Assembly: GCA_002205965.3 (NCBI GenBank)
Contig: NADL03000107.1
Location: forward strand, 229,732-293,731
Source of the DNA: Kappaphycus alvarezii
Taxonomy: Eukaryota; Rhodophyta; Florideophyceae; Gigartinales; Solieriaceae
Reading direction: 5' to 3'
Length of the DNA stretch: 64,000 nt
This document shows, in pieces, positions 31,923-43,852 of the stretch (positions are counted from its first letter, which is position 1; each line of letters opens with the position of its first letter). The position numbers were made by a program, and so were the translations under genes. The notes under the pieces are model-generated. The model saw only the letters and a program-made list of their open reading frames with translations, did not search any database and was not told where the DNA came from.

Positions 31923-32337
31923 TGATAGGGGTAAATCGTCGGAGAAGAGATACTCAGACCCAATACCCCAAGAAGGAGGTGTTGCAAGCGACAAAAGTGC
32001 TACCGTGGTATAGTTGAACGAACAAAAAGGAGTGTATATGGAAGAGAGTTGAGAGGTCTACCCTAGGGTAGGGTCTACCACTGATGCTCTGTGAGCAGCG
32101 TAGGAAAAAGGTTTCTTGGGTCTGAAGTTGACTCTCAACTCCCTACTACTCAGGACTTGGCTTGAAGTGTCTGCCAACTTGCTTGACCTCTCCATGAGGA
32201 AGCAGTTTACTCAGCTTATATAGACTTTTGGCTACCCCTAAAGTCCGAACAAAACTACAGAAGGTACCAGGAAATGCATAAAAACAATTTTGTGGACGAT
32301 ATACTCAAACAAAAGATACTTAAGAAACTAACAATCA
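31923..32337 (-). repeat. Gypsy-2-type LTR (third copy, minus strand)
   Basis: Reverse complement of the Gypsy-2 LTRs at about 52235-52658 and 59695-60122. On the minus strand it begins tgattgttag and ends acccctatca, giving TG...CA borders. It contains the shared tctatataagctgagtaaac promoter stretch. It closes a 3'-end fragment whose acidic ORF lies directly upstream. Confidence 0.85.
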
Positions 32338-32348
32338 ATGAGGTCCTC

Positions 32349-32874
32349 TTATTTCCCATTCTCTAAATCAGATCCAAACAACTCCTCTAAAATATCCATG
32401 CTGCCCAAGCAGTCCCCACAGATATCTGCGAACGGCTCATAACTATCTATTTCCTCCTGGGAGATATCTAAACTACTAAAGATATCCCCATCCGGTTCCA
32501 TCGTCGGTACCACTTGTTCCATACATTCCACCATTTCAACACTTCCCATGCCTCCCTGTCCTTCATCCTCCTCGTCCTCATCCTCGTCCTCATCTTCATC
32601 CTCGTCCTCCTTAACCTCGTAGACCAATTCCGGGGCTGCCCACTCCTCGAAGGTCTCCCAGCTCCCCCCTTGACCTCCCACTCCTGCCCCTCAGGTACCT
32701 CCTCGGCCTCATCCTCGACGAAGAGCTTGCGGACGAACTCGATTATCTTCTTCTTAGTCTGGCGTCGCAGGTAGTCTTCTGCGTCCGTCGGGCCATATAC
32801 AGCGAGCGCAAGGCCGTTTAAGGGGCGAGAGGGGCGGTTTTTGGTGATGGGGCGGAGGGGTGAAGGTTGTTCAT
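32349..32874 (-). pseudogene. Gypsy-2-type acidic accessory ORF, copy 2
   Basis: Begins near 32874. After an early stop and a frameshift it reads PLNGLALAVYGPTDAEDY, RRQTKKKIIEFVRKLFVEDE and EEVPEG. It then reads GSWETFEEWAAPELVYE, a run of Asp/Glu (EDEDEDEDE, about 32567-32615), PTMEPDGDIFSSLDISQEEI, SYEPFADICGDCL and FGSDLENGK, stopping 12 bp before the LTR. The same protein is encoded at 59119-59683. Both parts, the basic helix-like N-terminal segment and the acidic C-terminal tail, are kept. No known family recognised. The CxxC near the end is a single pair. Confidence 0.62.
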
Positions 32875-33420
32875 TTTGGTTGTAAATGACTGTAGACGGA
32901 GGATAGAGGGTGTTTTGGGTGTGTGGGGGAGAGGGGTGATGAGTAAAATGATCGGGACGTTTGAAACTTGGAATAAAGGGGTTTAAATAGGCTCCCGGGG
33001 CAGGTTCTATCGATTAGGAATAGGTAAAATAAATCTGCAAGGGATTTTTAGTAGTGCATTTGCGCCCTTTTCTCAAAAAAGCGAATTTGGAGGAGGAGGT
33101 AAGCAAAAAGGGGAAAAGAACTTGATTCGGGATCGATTCAGAGGGGTAGATACAGTATAAAAATATCTAGATAAAATGGAAGTAAATTTGGAGAGGACCG
33201 CGGTAATGATAAGCAAGGCTCTCGGAGGACGAGGAAGGACCGGAACTATAAGCAATTTTGGACAAGGGAGGTAGTACAGTAAACTAAAAGTCTGTAGATG
33301 ACGGCGACAAAAAATCCGTTCCTATCAGCACGCGCCTAACAAACACCACAACAAAGCATATCCCCACTGGATCCGTCCCCGCACTCCCAGATCCCACCCC
33401 CGCCAGGACATGCAAAGAGA
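32875..33420. other. No gene recognised; probable upstream part of the Gypsy-2-like 3' end
   Basis: Includes a minus-strand cctatttaaa near 32990 that also occurs (gcccctatttaaag, about 59000) before the acidic ORF of Gypsy-2, a possible TATA-like element for that ORF. Otherwise no coding signal. Confidence 0.35.
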
Positions 33421-34604
33421 GTGACCCTTCGAGCCGCACAAGACCCAATAGTAGAGCTCGCCGCCGAGACACTCATACTCATGAAACTCAACGTGTCTGA
33501 CCACGACCCCCATATCACCAACCACCACCACCACCATGGGCCCCACGTTCACATTCCCGAAAATCTCCCCTCTGGAACAAGACAATGTCGACAAATGGCT
33601 ACTCTCCGTTAGGGCAGCAGCAGTATCATCAAAGCCAGGGCCCACATCAACGGAAACCCACACCACAACAAGACCCGGCCCTCCTCGAGTAGTACCAAGA
33701 CAGGAAGGAAATCCTTATCGGTGCATTGGTCGACTCCATACCTGGCGACATCGTCAGCCTGGTCCTCAAACCTGGAGACGACCACACACGAATCACATCA
33801 TAACTCACACCATTCTCGTCCGGAACGGCGTCCGCCGCACTCCAGGAAATCATGAAACAGATACGAGCTCTCAAGTGTAACTACCAGACCCAAAAGCGCC
33901 GGTTTAAAACCTTTCAGCATCATATCTCTCTGGGATTCCCCAATCTTTGCCACACAGACTCCCAGTGCAGGGATCTTAAACATCCTAGAAACCAAGGCAC
34001 TACAAAGTTGGGGCAAACTACAACGAACTCGTCCAAGAACTCAGCAAACTCAACCAGCAGTGGCACACAACCGAGAACGAAGACATGGAATCCAACCAGA
34101 GTAAGTATTTCGTCGACTCCGCCACAAGCCAAACGCTCCTCCAACACCGCACACCCGGTATGCAACCCCTCCCACTACCTATCCCCACCTCGTACGCCAC
34201 TGACTCTCACTCACACTGTACGCACTCGGCCATACCCTCCATCCATCCAGGTGAATAAGTCACCAGCCCTTCAACTCCTAGCCGTACACAACCCTTCCCT
34301 TCTCCACAACCTCATTTCTGTGCAAGGCCTCACGCAACAATATGGACCCATCTTCTTCACCGAAGCCGCAGCGATCCTCACAAACACCAGACACGGAGCA
34401 CCGAAAGTCCTCACCAAGGCGCCCTGGAACCCGCAAGACCAAGGTTACATCACCATGGGGCATCGAAGCCGACACCCCGCTGCACAAGCACATATAGAGA
34501 CGGTCAAGGGCCTTTTCACCCGCAGACGCAAACCGCACACTATACCGACCGGAATGCCACCCAGCTATGGGCGGCCGCCCACGACAAGGAACTTGACACT
34601 TTAG
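33421..34604 (+). pseudogene. Unrecognised ORF remnants, possibly gag-like
   Basis: Overlapping plus frames (33421-33612, 33536-33880, 33852-34604) look like one broken protein. Readable pieces are PIVELAAETLILMKLN, PLEQDNVDKWLLSVRAAA, SIPGDIVSLVLKPGDDHTRI, MKQIRALKCNYQTQKRRFK, and a long Thr/Ser/Pro-rich part. The early segment has the look of a helical gag domain, but no zinc knuckle is found. The region ends abruptly at about 34640 where a copia fragment on the other strand begins. Confidence 0.28.
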
Positions 34605-34639
34605 ACCGAGAGAGTACCTTCAAATGGATCTACAGTAAC

Positions 34640-35400
34640 CGAGTCCCCGTCGTAGCGAAGGTCATACCTCTGAAATTTTTGAGCGCAAAGGTCTGATTGA
34701 GTTCGCGAAAAGTGTCCAGGTTCCACTTTGTCAAGGCCTCAGTGATGTTCTTCGTGCCTTTTACCCACTGCATAACAGTGATCTCTTCTGACTCAAATGA
34801 GTCTCTCAAACTTTCGACTGTTGAACGCAGCCTGTAATCGCGACCTTCGTGAAGATTGATCATGGTCGAGTAGAGTCCATGTGAGTCAACAGTCAAGATA
34901 AGCGGCAAGAACAATCAGCGGCATACATGTAATATAAGTAGTACGCAATGAGTCCAGACCGATCGGCTGACTCTGCTGCTGCAAGAATCTCCGACCCCTT
35001 TGACTAAAACGAGACTCGAGTCTGCTTAGAGCCGTGCCAGTCGAGAGCATGGAATATTTTGTAATTAGGAAAGAGGATTCCCGAGAAGTAGCCCGTTTTG
35101 CCGCATTAAGATTTCCCTTCGCTTTCGTCAGAGAAGGATAATTAAGCCGCTTTGTTGCTACCGAAGTCATGATTACGAGGCACTAGATACGTGAGAACCG
35201 GGGAGAGATGTCGAATTTCATGGAGAGGGCAATTGGCTTCACTTAAGTGGTGCACTCTCTTGCTGGGAAGTACTAGATCAAAGGCCACAGGGCTGAGAAC
35301 TCCATGAAAGAGCCAATTGAGCTGTCCATCAAGTGCTTGGAAAAACTTAATTTCATCCGGTTAGCATTTAGCTTCTTGGTATTTCTGTAGTACACGGGTG
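34640..35400 (-). pseudogene. Copia-1-family RNase H fragment
   Basis: Minus-strand reading parallels Copia-1 (17.18-17.90 kb). It has a piece with RLNYPSLTKAKGNLNAAK near 35100, YSMLSTGTALSRLESRFS near 35040, VDSHGLYSTMINLHEGRDY near 34860 and VMQWVKGTKNITEALTKWN near 34735. Nucleotide similarity continues to about 35400 (gtgcactctc, aattgagctgtcc). No LTR is attached. It is a second decayed member of the family. Confidence 0.7.
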
Positions 35401-36324
35401 ATCCCGGATATTGATCCGTCATCGGAGATCTAGGCGTGTACCCGGTAATGCTGCTTTTTCGATTATTCTCGGCACCATTTACTTTTATCAGTTTATCTGG
35501 ATTCTCTCTTCCAGCTATGAGCTACTGTCAACTTTGATTACAGTGTCATGGCTCCCCTTTCCTAAGCCCAGGCATGCATGCTATCGGAGGGACCACGTGG
35601 AGACCCTCCTGCACACTGGGCACTTTACCTATTTTTCCTTTACTTCTAGCTATCCCTTTACTTTACCGTCATTAGGGCACTTTTTCGGTTAGACTTTAGA
35701 TGGCCAACTTTACTACTTAGTATACCCTACCCTAAGGATCCCCTTTAGTAAAGGCAACGGTTGCTCGGCCTAGATCCGGACCCCCGTCCCTTTGAACCTA
35801 ATTGTCTTGTTTGGGCTAGTTCCTTCTCTGTTGACCCGGTCACCCCTTTAGCGCTCTGGGAACTCCCTACTCCAAGTCCGGATTACCGTTTTACAGTCGC
35901 GGTATTCCCTTGACTCGCGCTATCGCTCTACCACCCCCCCGGCTTGGGCCACCTAACCTACCACTACGCACGAGATCCGTGAAATGCACGCAGATATAGC
36001 GGATTCCCCAGAGTTAGCAATAGCTCGCCTTTTGTGTTCTCACTTACCTTTCGCCTCCCGGCATCTGTCTGGTGATTTCACTACGTTTTGGCCTCCCGAC
36101 CTAGAATTCGCTATCCTATCTCGTGTTTCCACGACTCGTTTCGCCTTGTGGAATTAGTCTTCGGACACAACGTTTCTCGTTTCATAAGTTATTCTATTTT
36201 TCTTTTCCGCAGTGTGGCGATTTTTTCATTTGTTTTCTTTGTTGAGAGGTTTTATTGGTTGGTTCATTTCACTAGGTCGCGAAGTTTTATTGGTTTTATT
36301 ATCTACGGCTATCCAGTAATCTCG
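35401..36324. other. Upstream region of Gypsy-1, possible LTR not defined
   Basis: Pyrimidine-rich sequence leading into the Gypsy-1 gag ORF. A 5' LTR is expected here, but no matching 3' copy could be found in 40.1-40.8 kb by eye. Confidence 0.3.
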
Positions 36325-37326
36325 ATGGTGCGAACAAGGTCAAGCTCTCGCGAATCTCAGACGGGAGTTCCCCGAGATAGTCCCGCCATAAGGGCTACCT
36401 TCGCTGGACCCAAGAACTCGAGCAATGTTGCTCATCCAGTCACGGGTTCCGCGACTACAGGTTTGGTGAGCCCAACCGTCCAAGACCAACCGGTCGTCGT
36501 TTCTGTATCCCATGTTACTGCGTCTACCGCATTGGCAATCGGGGCTGTTCCCTCGTCACCCGCCATTGAGCCGTTCACGTCTAGCGCCTCTGGTCTTCCT
36601 CCGCGTTTACCAAGTGTCACGGCCTGTCCCACTCTACCTCCCCAACCACCACTGACGTTGGCGCCGCATACCAGTTTGTGCACGACGCCACGTCCTTTTC
36701 CTTTCCCGTTTGATTCCGCTCCTGTGAGCACTATTTCAACCGCCAATAGGCGTTCTGGTTCGGAAAATACGGTTCGTGAGTTATCCGGTTCTCCGAGTCA
36801 ACCCCCCGGCTTCACAGCCGATACTCTTTACGGTTATTCGTACGTTCAAGTTCCGACCTTACCGATTACTTCGTCGCCAGAACCCGGCACTTCGTTTCAA
36901 GGTGTCCCTGTGGACGCTGGCAACATCGCGACAAGCGCGGGAGTCTCGCGCACCGTCCCTATTCCTTTACCTACGTCTATTACTATTGATACCAGTCTAT
37001 CTGATCCTATACTAACTACTATGTCGGGTGTTACCGTTCGTACTGCGTCAGTCGCGCGTGCTGCACCGCCTGTGGGACCTTCGCCAATACCGGCGTACAG
37101 TGATCGAGAACTTCTCGAAGCGTTGCAGCAACGCAAGAAGCGGGTTAAACTCGAGAACGGGCTCTTACGGTCGGAACTCACAGTGATTCGAGCGTTGTTC
37201 AATGATAAAACTCTATTTTTGAAGGAGTTGCCCCCGGTTATCCGGCAGAATCGAGAAGATTTAAATCAGCTAAAAGAGTGTATCCCGACAGTGCAGCTTA
37301 CTACTCCCGGGACCTCCCGACACTAA
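36325..37326 (+). CDS. Gypsy-1 first ORF: Ser/Thr/Pro-rich protein with C-terminal coiled coil
   Basis: The frame is open from 36088, but the likely start is the Met at 36325 (MVRTRSSSRESQTGVPRDSP), giving 333 aa. The first 39 codons upstream are very hydrophobic and Phe-rich and look like untranslated sequence. Residues 1-240 are low in charge and rich in Ser, Thr, Pro and Val. The last 80 form a charged helical stretch (ELLEALQQRKKRVKLENGLL, LPPVIRQNREDLNQLKE) that could be a coiled coil. The minus-strand relative at 41.6-42.4 kb encodes a similar helical segment (RESRKDINQTREGLKQIRDD) before its gag. This is probably the N-terminal part of Gag, now separated from the capsid frame by a frameshift. 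It is one of the few unbroken frames in the window. Confidence 0.55.
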   Translation: MVRTRSSSRESQTGVPRDSPAIRATFAGPKNSSNVAHPVTGSATTGLVSPTVQDQPVVVSVSHVTASTALAIGAVPSSPAIEPFTSSASGLPPRLPSVTACPTLPPQPPLTLAPHTSLCTTPRPFPFPFDSAPVSTISTANRRSGSENTVRELSGSPSQPPGFTADTLYGYSYVQVPTLPITSSPEPGTSFQGVPVDAGNIATSAGVSRTVPIPLPTSITIDTSLSDPILTTMSGVTVRTASVARAAPPVGPSPIPAYSDRELLEALQQRKKRVKLENGLLRSELTVIRALFNDKTLFLKELPPVIRQNREDLNQLKECIPTVQLTTPGTSRH

Positions 37327-37464
37327 TGGAAACCAGCTACATTTATCTGAACTAACAACCGGCATAGAGCGCTTGGAACGGGCTCCCGGGTCGGCCCCCG
37401 CCCCTCTTCGAGATGAACTCATGCAGGAGATGGAAGCTTTTGATCGGGGCGACCCGAAAGAAGA

Positions 37465-38417
37465 ATGTCGAAAATCGAAGTCTCACCGCCCTTCTTCCTC
37501 GCGCGTTCGACCAATCGTGACCGCGAACGCGCGAGGAGGAAGGTCAAGTCCCGACGTGATGCAGAAGGTTCGTCATCGGACGAGGAAGATTCGTCAGATG
37601 ACCGGTCTGACGCAGGGTCCGACTTATCGCTGCCTGATGGCCTCCGCCAGAAAGGTCCGCGATATCCGGGGTTGAAGGAGCTCAAGCACATGGAGCCACA
37701 ATTTAATGAACTTTTCTCGTACCGGTTCTACCGTTTCTCGAATCGAGCTCAGACTCTTACTGGTCTCGAGACCGGTAAAATCAAGAATCACGTCAAGCGC
37801 TTGGAATTAACGACGAGAGATCTCGCGTTTGATGGGTCCGACCCCGTACTGGTATTGGACTTTTTGAATCGGTTCACCGATGAGTGTGATACCTTGGAAA
37901 TGTCCGAAGCGCGAGCGATAATCGCGATACAGTACTTCCTCAAGGGAGATGCGGCTAGGTTATTCCACAGTTCGAAAGCGACATCGCGATCAAAAGATGG
38001 AATTTCCAGCTGGCCGGAAGCTATCTAGTTTCTCTTGCGAACGTACGCGACACCCAGCGTACTTCGCGAGGCCGTCATTCATGCGAAAAAGCTACACCAG
38101 GGACCGAATGAATCGGAGACTGCATTCGGACTCGAGTTTCAAGGGCGTACAACCGCATCGATAACGTGATCCTGGTGTCGAACAAGATGACTATGTTTAT
38201 TTATGGTCTAACCGAATTAACTCGTTCCGCTACAGCGCGATATCGCGAAGAACATCCAGGTACAGCCATGAAGTTTGAACGTCTTGTGCATTTTGCACAA
38301 GACGAGGGAAACTCCGCTCGCGCGAAAATCAGGAAGGCCGAGAGCCGATACGCCCGCAAGTGTTATCCTACCGAGCAAGACTTGCCAGAGAAGGCCAGGT
38401 GGCGCGATGTTTGCTGA
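37465..38417 (+). pseudogene. Gypsy-1 gag (capsid) region
   Basis: Frame 37465-38028 has a charged Ser/Asp-rich start, then GLETGKIKNHVKRLELTTRD, DPVLVLDFLNRFTDECDTLE and RAIIAIQYFLKGDAARLFHS, with a C-terminal LRTYAT...LREAVIHAKKL. The pattern (W/F-rich helices, L..F...C, A..L) fits the retrotransposon gag domain. After a stop at 38026 and shifts, reading continues MILVSNKMTMFIYGLTELTR and ARYREEHPGTAMKFERLVHF to 38417. No CCHC knuckle or protease D-S-G is visible between here and RT, so those parts are lost or too decayed. Confidence 0.65.
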
Positions 38418-38699
38418 AGTTGAGGAGGATTTCGTTCACGAAGATTCGCTACAGGAGTCGTGTGATGCTCAAGGGCTCGAGTTACATCTCGCGGACACGC
38501 AATCGTAGATCCCGACTTCGGGACTACCTTCGACAGATGTATACACGCAGTGAGACGAAGGAGAAGACTCCCTTTTACTCGAGGTTAACCCCGATAAGAA
38601 GAAAAACCGGCCAGAAAGAAGCGCCTGTGCCGTCACAACTCGGTCCTGCCGATAAGAAGTTAGGGGCTGATGACGTTGACTTATCACACCTCACCCCGA

Positions 38700-40070
38700 C
38701 GTGCTGAAGAAAGTGCGAGCAATGCTCTTCCAACTATGAAGCTATGTGGTCAGACCATCTTGGTAAAATAAGGGTGACGGAACACCGGGATAGACTTGAT
38801 CCCTGGGTCAGTCCCAGTGAGATCCCATCCCTACCGCGCCGGTCCGAAAGCCCTCTAGGTGGAAGAGAAAGAAGTCAAACGAATGCTTGACGCGAAGGTG
38901 ATTGAGCCCGCTCAATCAGAGTACGCCATCTCAGTTTTGTTGTGGCCCAAACAGGAGGGGAGCAAGCGGTTCTGCATCAACTACCGCAAGCGCAGCCCCA
39001 TTACAGTCAAGGAAAGCTACTCGCTGCCCCGTATGGACGAATGCCTAGATTCTCTGGGTGAGGCGACGGTATTTACCGCCTTAAATTGTAACTCTGGTTA
39101 CTAGAAGATACCTGTCCGAGAATTGGATAAGACATAATTTTTCTATCATGAAGGCTATTACCGGTTCTACCGGATGCCATTCGGGCTGTGAAATGCGGCA
39201 GCTACGTTCCAGCACACAGTATACTTACTACTGGTGCGATACAAGTGGAAGACTTGTTTGTGTCTACTTTGATGATATCATGATCTTCTCCAAGTCCATC
39301 GAGGAACAACTCGATCATCTTGACGAAGTACTCAACGTACTTCGAGATTCAGGGTCTTCCCTAAAAATGAAGAAATGTAAGTTGTTCACATATACAGTGA
39401 ACTACCTCGGCCACGTTCTCAGCCCTGGAAAACTCGAGGTCGCCTCGAAAAATATCGAGGCGGTGAAAGATTTCAAACCACCACAGACGCAAACTCAACT
39501 GAGGAGTTTCCTCGGTCTCTGTAATGTGTATCGGAGATTCGTCCCGAATTTCTCAAGATTGGCAGCGCCACTCAACAATTTGTTGAAGAAAGAAACTACA
39601 TTTCAGCTCCCGGAGCTCGACTCCGACCAAATGGAAGCATTCGTTTCCCTAAAGCAGGCACTGATCGAGCCGCCTGTGTTGAGGTTACCTCAACCTAATC
39701 TATTTTACTCAGTCGACCCGATGAGTGCTATGAACAAGTAGGATTTGCCCTATTTCAAGAGTACTCGGATGGCCAACGTCACCCCAATGGCTACTGGAGC
39801 CCCTCGCGTCGTCAAGCCGAGACGAATTATTCCACAAGCGAGAAGAAATGCCTCGCTGTTGTATGGGCCGTACAACTGCTCCGCCCTTATCTTGAAGGTG
39901 AAGAGTTCCAAATCTTCACAGATCACCAGGCATTACGCTGGTTGCTGACATTCACCAACACCACTGGTCGGTTGGTCCGTTGGAGGTTACGCCTCCTCGA
40001 ATTCGACTTCACCCTTGGGTATCGAAAAGGGTTGAAGAACCAAATGGCAGATGCTATGTCTTAGTTATAC
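38700..40070 (+). pseudogene. Gypsy-1 reverse transcriptase and RNase H, broken
   Basis: RT fingers: RMLDAKVIEPAQSEYAISVL, LWPKQEGSKRFCINYRKRSP (38859-39104). Motif A is changed to VFTALNCNSGY, where a D is expected (sslDl.sGy). After a shift, YYRFYRMPFGL (about 39150-39180), motif C VCVYFDDIMIFSKSIEE (about 39260) and NYLGHVLSPGKLEV, LRSFLGLCNVYRRFVPNFSR, AAPLNNLLKKE. RNase H follows in other frames with EKKCLAVVWAVQLLRPYLEG (about 39840) and IFTDHQALRWLL, VRWRLRLLEFDF, ending NQMADAMS. This is a Ty3/gypsy arrangement. No integrase follows. Confidence 0.82.
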
Positions 40071-40079
40071 AGAGAAGGC

Positions 40080-40800
40080 GAAACTTAGCTGACTGTGCCA
40101 CATTGGGTGTCACCGTTACTACTTAGGCTTGCAAACCCTTGGAACCCTACCAGTAAAACAGAAAACGAGCAAGATAAGAAGAACTCCCTTACCTGCACCA
40201 CCGAGACCGGAGTAGTCCAGTGTAGTTTTGTCTAGTTTTTGCCTAGTTGAGTGCTCGGCGAGCTTAGCGCTGCACGGAATCACTACAGCTAGACCCTCTA
40301 GCGTTCATCCGGAGTAGGCGGGGCTACTCGTGTCCTTAGTAGACACAGTGACCGGAGTTGTCACACTTCACTTACCCGTTCGGGCGCTTCCCGGAGTAGG
40401 ATCGCCTACCCTACTAACCGTCTCCCTCCTCCATTTCCTTTTTCTATTTCCACCTTCTCCTTCTACAATCTCCACTTCAAGAACCACCTGGAGGATCCTA
40501 CGGCGTTTTTCTAGTCCTTCTAGAGCGCGAACTACGTCGCTCTGTCCTGCTAATTACGTAGCTGTCTAGCTCCGCTAGACTGGTCTCCCGAAGAAGATTC
40601 GCTTCCAAAACTCCCCACCCGGTGCATGGACCAACGATTTTTTTCTACTACAGCCTTCTCAACATAGTGCGTTGAGGTCCGCACCGCGGGTGCAGGGTTT
40701 TTTTCAAGGCTTGCGCAGACTCGGGGAGGGGGACGGAACCGTGACCTTCTTGGTCTTTTTCTCTCGCGTTAGTCCTGCAACTCCGTGGCCTGATGGTCTT
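40080..40800. other. No gene recognised (possible Gypsy-1 3' LTR area)
   Basis: Starts with gtgtcaccgttactacttagg (about 40109), which could open an LTR, but no second copy is found. Frames here are short. Confidence 0.3.
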
Positions 40801-42400
40801 GACAGTAATCCGCTATGAGCGTCTTACAATAGGGGTCCAGATTTTCGATGAGCATTGTCATCTATTCCTCCATGGTGTGAACGTTGCCACACGATTTGAG
40901 GCATCCGTCAGACGGATGTAATATTCCATCTCGTCCTCCCCTGGGCGCTGATAGATGTCCCTCAGAGCCAAAAACACGGCTTGACGTATGTTCTCACCTA
41001 TTGCGAAACTGCGCAGTAACCACTGGACCGCCTAAGGCCAGTGAGTGATCTTGCCATGGTGTGACCCGCGGTTTGCGACACCGCAGTAAACTGTCTCAGG
41101 GTCACAACGTCCAGAAGCTCAGGAAGGATCCTGATAGCTTTAACCTCGTTCATGTCCTGAGTTTCGAACTCCTGGACGATCTTCGCGAGGAAATGCAGGA
41201 AAAGAATACCGTCCTGGTCGGTAAAGTTTATCTTCTTCTTAATCTGAAGCGCAACATCTTTTCAGATGCCGCGCACAGCTCGGCGACGATTCGAGGACAG
41301 CACCGTCGTATGGTTCCGGAGCCGGTACGTCCGGTATATAGCAGATGCTTGAAGAGGTTATTCGTTGGCCTGAGCTTCTTGGGGCCGCTCCAGCGCGGGC
41401 CGCGACGAGTAGCGACGTTCTCAGGTTGGGTATCTACGTCACAGTCCGTCGCCGACGAGGTCACCCCGACCTCGTTCCTGCGGGACCTTGACTTGGCCGG
41501 ACGGTGGTGCCTTGAATGGTCCCTTCTTCGTGAGCTCCGGCGCCCTTCGTCTGAGGAACTAGAGGAGCTCAAGCGACCTCTTGAACCTTCGGAGTCGACC
41601 CCGAAACGGAGATGTCAGACTTAGGCGGTACACGGCGGTCCTAACGGTCCTTCCCGTTTCGGAGCGAATCACATCCCTTGCCATCGCCACGGGTAACCCA
41701 GTACCGGACCGGTGCTCTCCTTTTTCGTCGTCTTCGGGACTCCGGCTTCCCTCTCAGATCCTTGCTCGCGCGAGTTCTCGGTCACGATCCGTATTCTACC
41801 CTTGCTCCAAGATCTGGAGCCGGGTTCCGACAGGACCGAAACGAACATCCAGATCGTCGCGGATCTGTTTCAGGCCCTCACGGGTTTGGTTGATATCCTT
41901 CCTCGATTCGCGAACGGAGTCCCCCAACGGGGTGGGACTTATAGTTTCGTCCGCTAATGGTAGATTCCCTTCAATCTTCCCCACTTGAGCTTGCATAGCT
42001 CGAGAACTAGGCCAAAGTGTTCGTTCTGCAGTTCTAGCTCCTTAAGGATCAGGGCTATATCCTCCTTCAGTGCGAGGCGTCACTCTTTCTCATTCACCTG
42101 AATGAGCCCCTTGAGTGTGCTTCGTAGCCTCCCTTCGAGGGCTTCTTCATCCCGCACAGTGATCAGCTACTTAACCTTCCTTTCAATGCGCTCTGGGTTG
42201 TAACGCGCCTGGCTGTGCGTCCGAAGTCCACGTGGATCGTGAACGCGCTCGACGCAGTTTCGATCTGGCTTTGCTTGGGTGCAATCCCTCTTGATCCGGT
42301 CGCTGCGAGCTAATAGCAGCTCTACTTTACATAACCTCTTTTTGTGCGCGATTCGGACTTAATTGCTCACTTGGCCAACTCAAATCTAGATTTCTAGATC
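40800..42400 (-). pseudogene. Second gypsy element: gag region, opposite strand
   Basis: On the minus strand, 41996-41796 reads RESRKDINQTREGLKQIRDD, RFGPVGTRLQILEQG (helical, like the end of the Gypsy-1 first ORF). 41572-41228 starts MSSSSSSDEGRRSSRRRDHS. In shifted frames near 41000-40850, LRSFAIGENIRQAVFLALRD and GEDEMEYYIRLTDASNRVA parallel the Gypsy-1 gag end (LREAVIHAKKL, NESETAFGLEF). Together these indicate a related element in the reverse direction with only its gag part. The plus-strand frame 41061-41624 is an overlap by-product. Confidence 0.5.
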
Positions 42401-43847
42401 AGGAGACCAGAAAATGTGGTGCAATGTCTAACCACTAACAAAACTAACAACCAGCGGTGGCCAACCTGATCTGCAAACACTGAGGGTGTCCGAATCCTTC
42501 CTCTGACAGTAGCTTGAGCCCCAGCGAACGCTACGGCGGTGGTAGAGACTTGTACGGCCAAGTCATTACTGGATGCCACTCGGTGTGGGGCGTAAATCCC
42601 ACCTGTCCAGCAAAGACCTACCTTCGTAGGATGTATTGCGTACGGCCTTTCTCAGGGTCGCCAACTGGTCTTTTCGGCACGTATCACGCCTTACGCCGAC
42701 TCCTTGAGGGACTTACAGTTGTCCCGTACATAGCTTGTAACAGCAGTGAAACCTTATCGCACCACATGAACCCAACAGGGATCGCCGACACGACACTGCC
42801 TACGGTGTACCGCTCGCTCAAAAAACACTCAGCGGGTAATTATACGCACGCACCGTGGGCAAAAACCGTCACCGGAGGCGGTCGCAACCTGCCGCGATGG
42901 AACCAACGCTAGTCGCCAACAGAAGCGATGAGGGGGGGGGAAAAAGGGGTACCAACGACTTCCGCGCTCCGCGATGAGCGCTTATAGAATGGAAGACTCG
43001 ATCCATAGAGTCGCAACTATAAGGATCGGGAGATCGTGTAGGTCCAAGGTGACTTTACACTCAAGGGGGGGTAACGTGGGGTATTTGAACTTATATTTAC
43101 AGAGCCCCCCCCTTGCCCGCCGCCGGATCGGGTGAGCCGGTTGCGGAGATCCAATACGGATCCAGATCTAATGTATCATAAGCTACTCCAAATAGGTACA
43201 GCAGCCGCCATGGGCCGCGCGCGCATACCATGCGCTGTAGGATTTCCACCGATGGGTATCACCTTGCACTTGCACCCGTAATGGCGTGGCTCGGGGCTAG
43301 GGCGCAAGCAATGCATTACACCTCATCCTTTTGAAATGATACGCTCCACTCCACTTGAGCACCTGGCATCTTCTAGATTCTTCAATAGGCAGAGAGATGT
43401 CGTAGATCGAGCTGAAACATGTTGCCTTGAGGCCTTTATAGGAAGGCGACGCATGTGTTGTTTTTTTCATTTTCGATAGCCTTTGTGACCTTTTCTTGAC
43501 GCTTCAGAACGCCTGGAGCTTTGATTAGCTCCCTTGTACATTGTGAGATCTCCCTAGTTTCTTGTCGATTGCAAAACGTTTTGCCCATGAAGGGAATCAA
43601 TAATGCTCTTTTCCCTTCTTGTCAATTAGGAGCCTCTCGGCATGGTGTGCGCGTGCGGCTGTGTGGCCTGTGGCTTGGAAATGGGAGGGGTAGCAACCAC
43701 CAGGCAGGGTTGTATCTGTATGTATCCACAATTGGCGACAAACTTCTCCAAAACCGAGTGGGTTTTTACTTTTTACAGGTACTCAGGTAGCCTTTTATAA
43801 AAAAATTAAAGAAGGTAATTGACCAAAATGACTTTAAGTCGCACGTC
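42401..43847. other. No gene recognised
   Basis: Frames of 60-130 aa (for example 42514-42912, +) lack motifs. A G-run at 42931-42941 and low-complexity patches are present. This is the flank into which Copia-2 inserted. Confidence 0.4.
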
Positions 43848-43852
43848 CTCTG
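43848..43852 (+). repeat. Target-site duplication of Copia-2, left (ctctg)
   Basis: Identical to 49778-49782 on the other side of the element. Five base pairs is the usual length for copia integrase. Confidence 0.88.

Noticed and set aside
33421-34604. 250-aa Thr/Ser/Pro-rich protein as a host gene
   Set aside because: The frame is fragmented, low in complexity and ends at a retroelement junction. It is more likely decayed repeat sequence.
36088-36324. Upstream extension of the Gypsy-1 ORF with a hydrophobic, Phe-rich stretch that could pass for membrane segments
   Set aside because: Composition changes sharply at the Met at 36325, and the upstream part looks like pyrimidine-rich leader. 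Signal or membrane role not supported.
41061-41624. 187-aa plus-strand frame
   Set aside because: The opposite strand encodes gag-like segments similar to Gypsy-1. The plus frame has no motif and looks like an antisense by-product.
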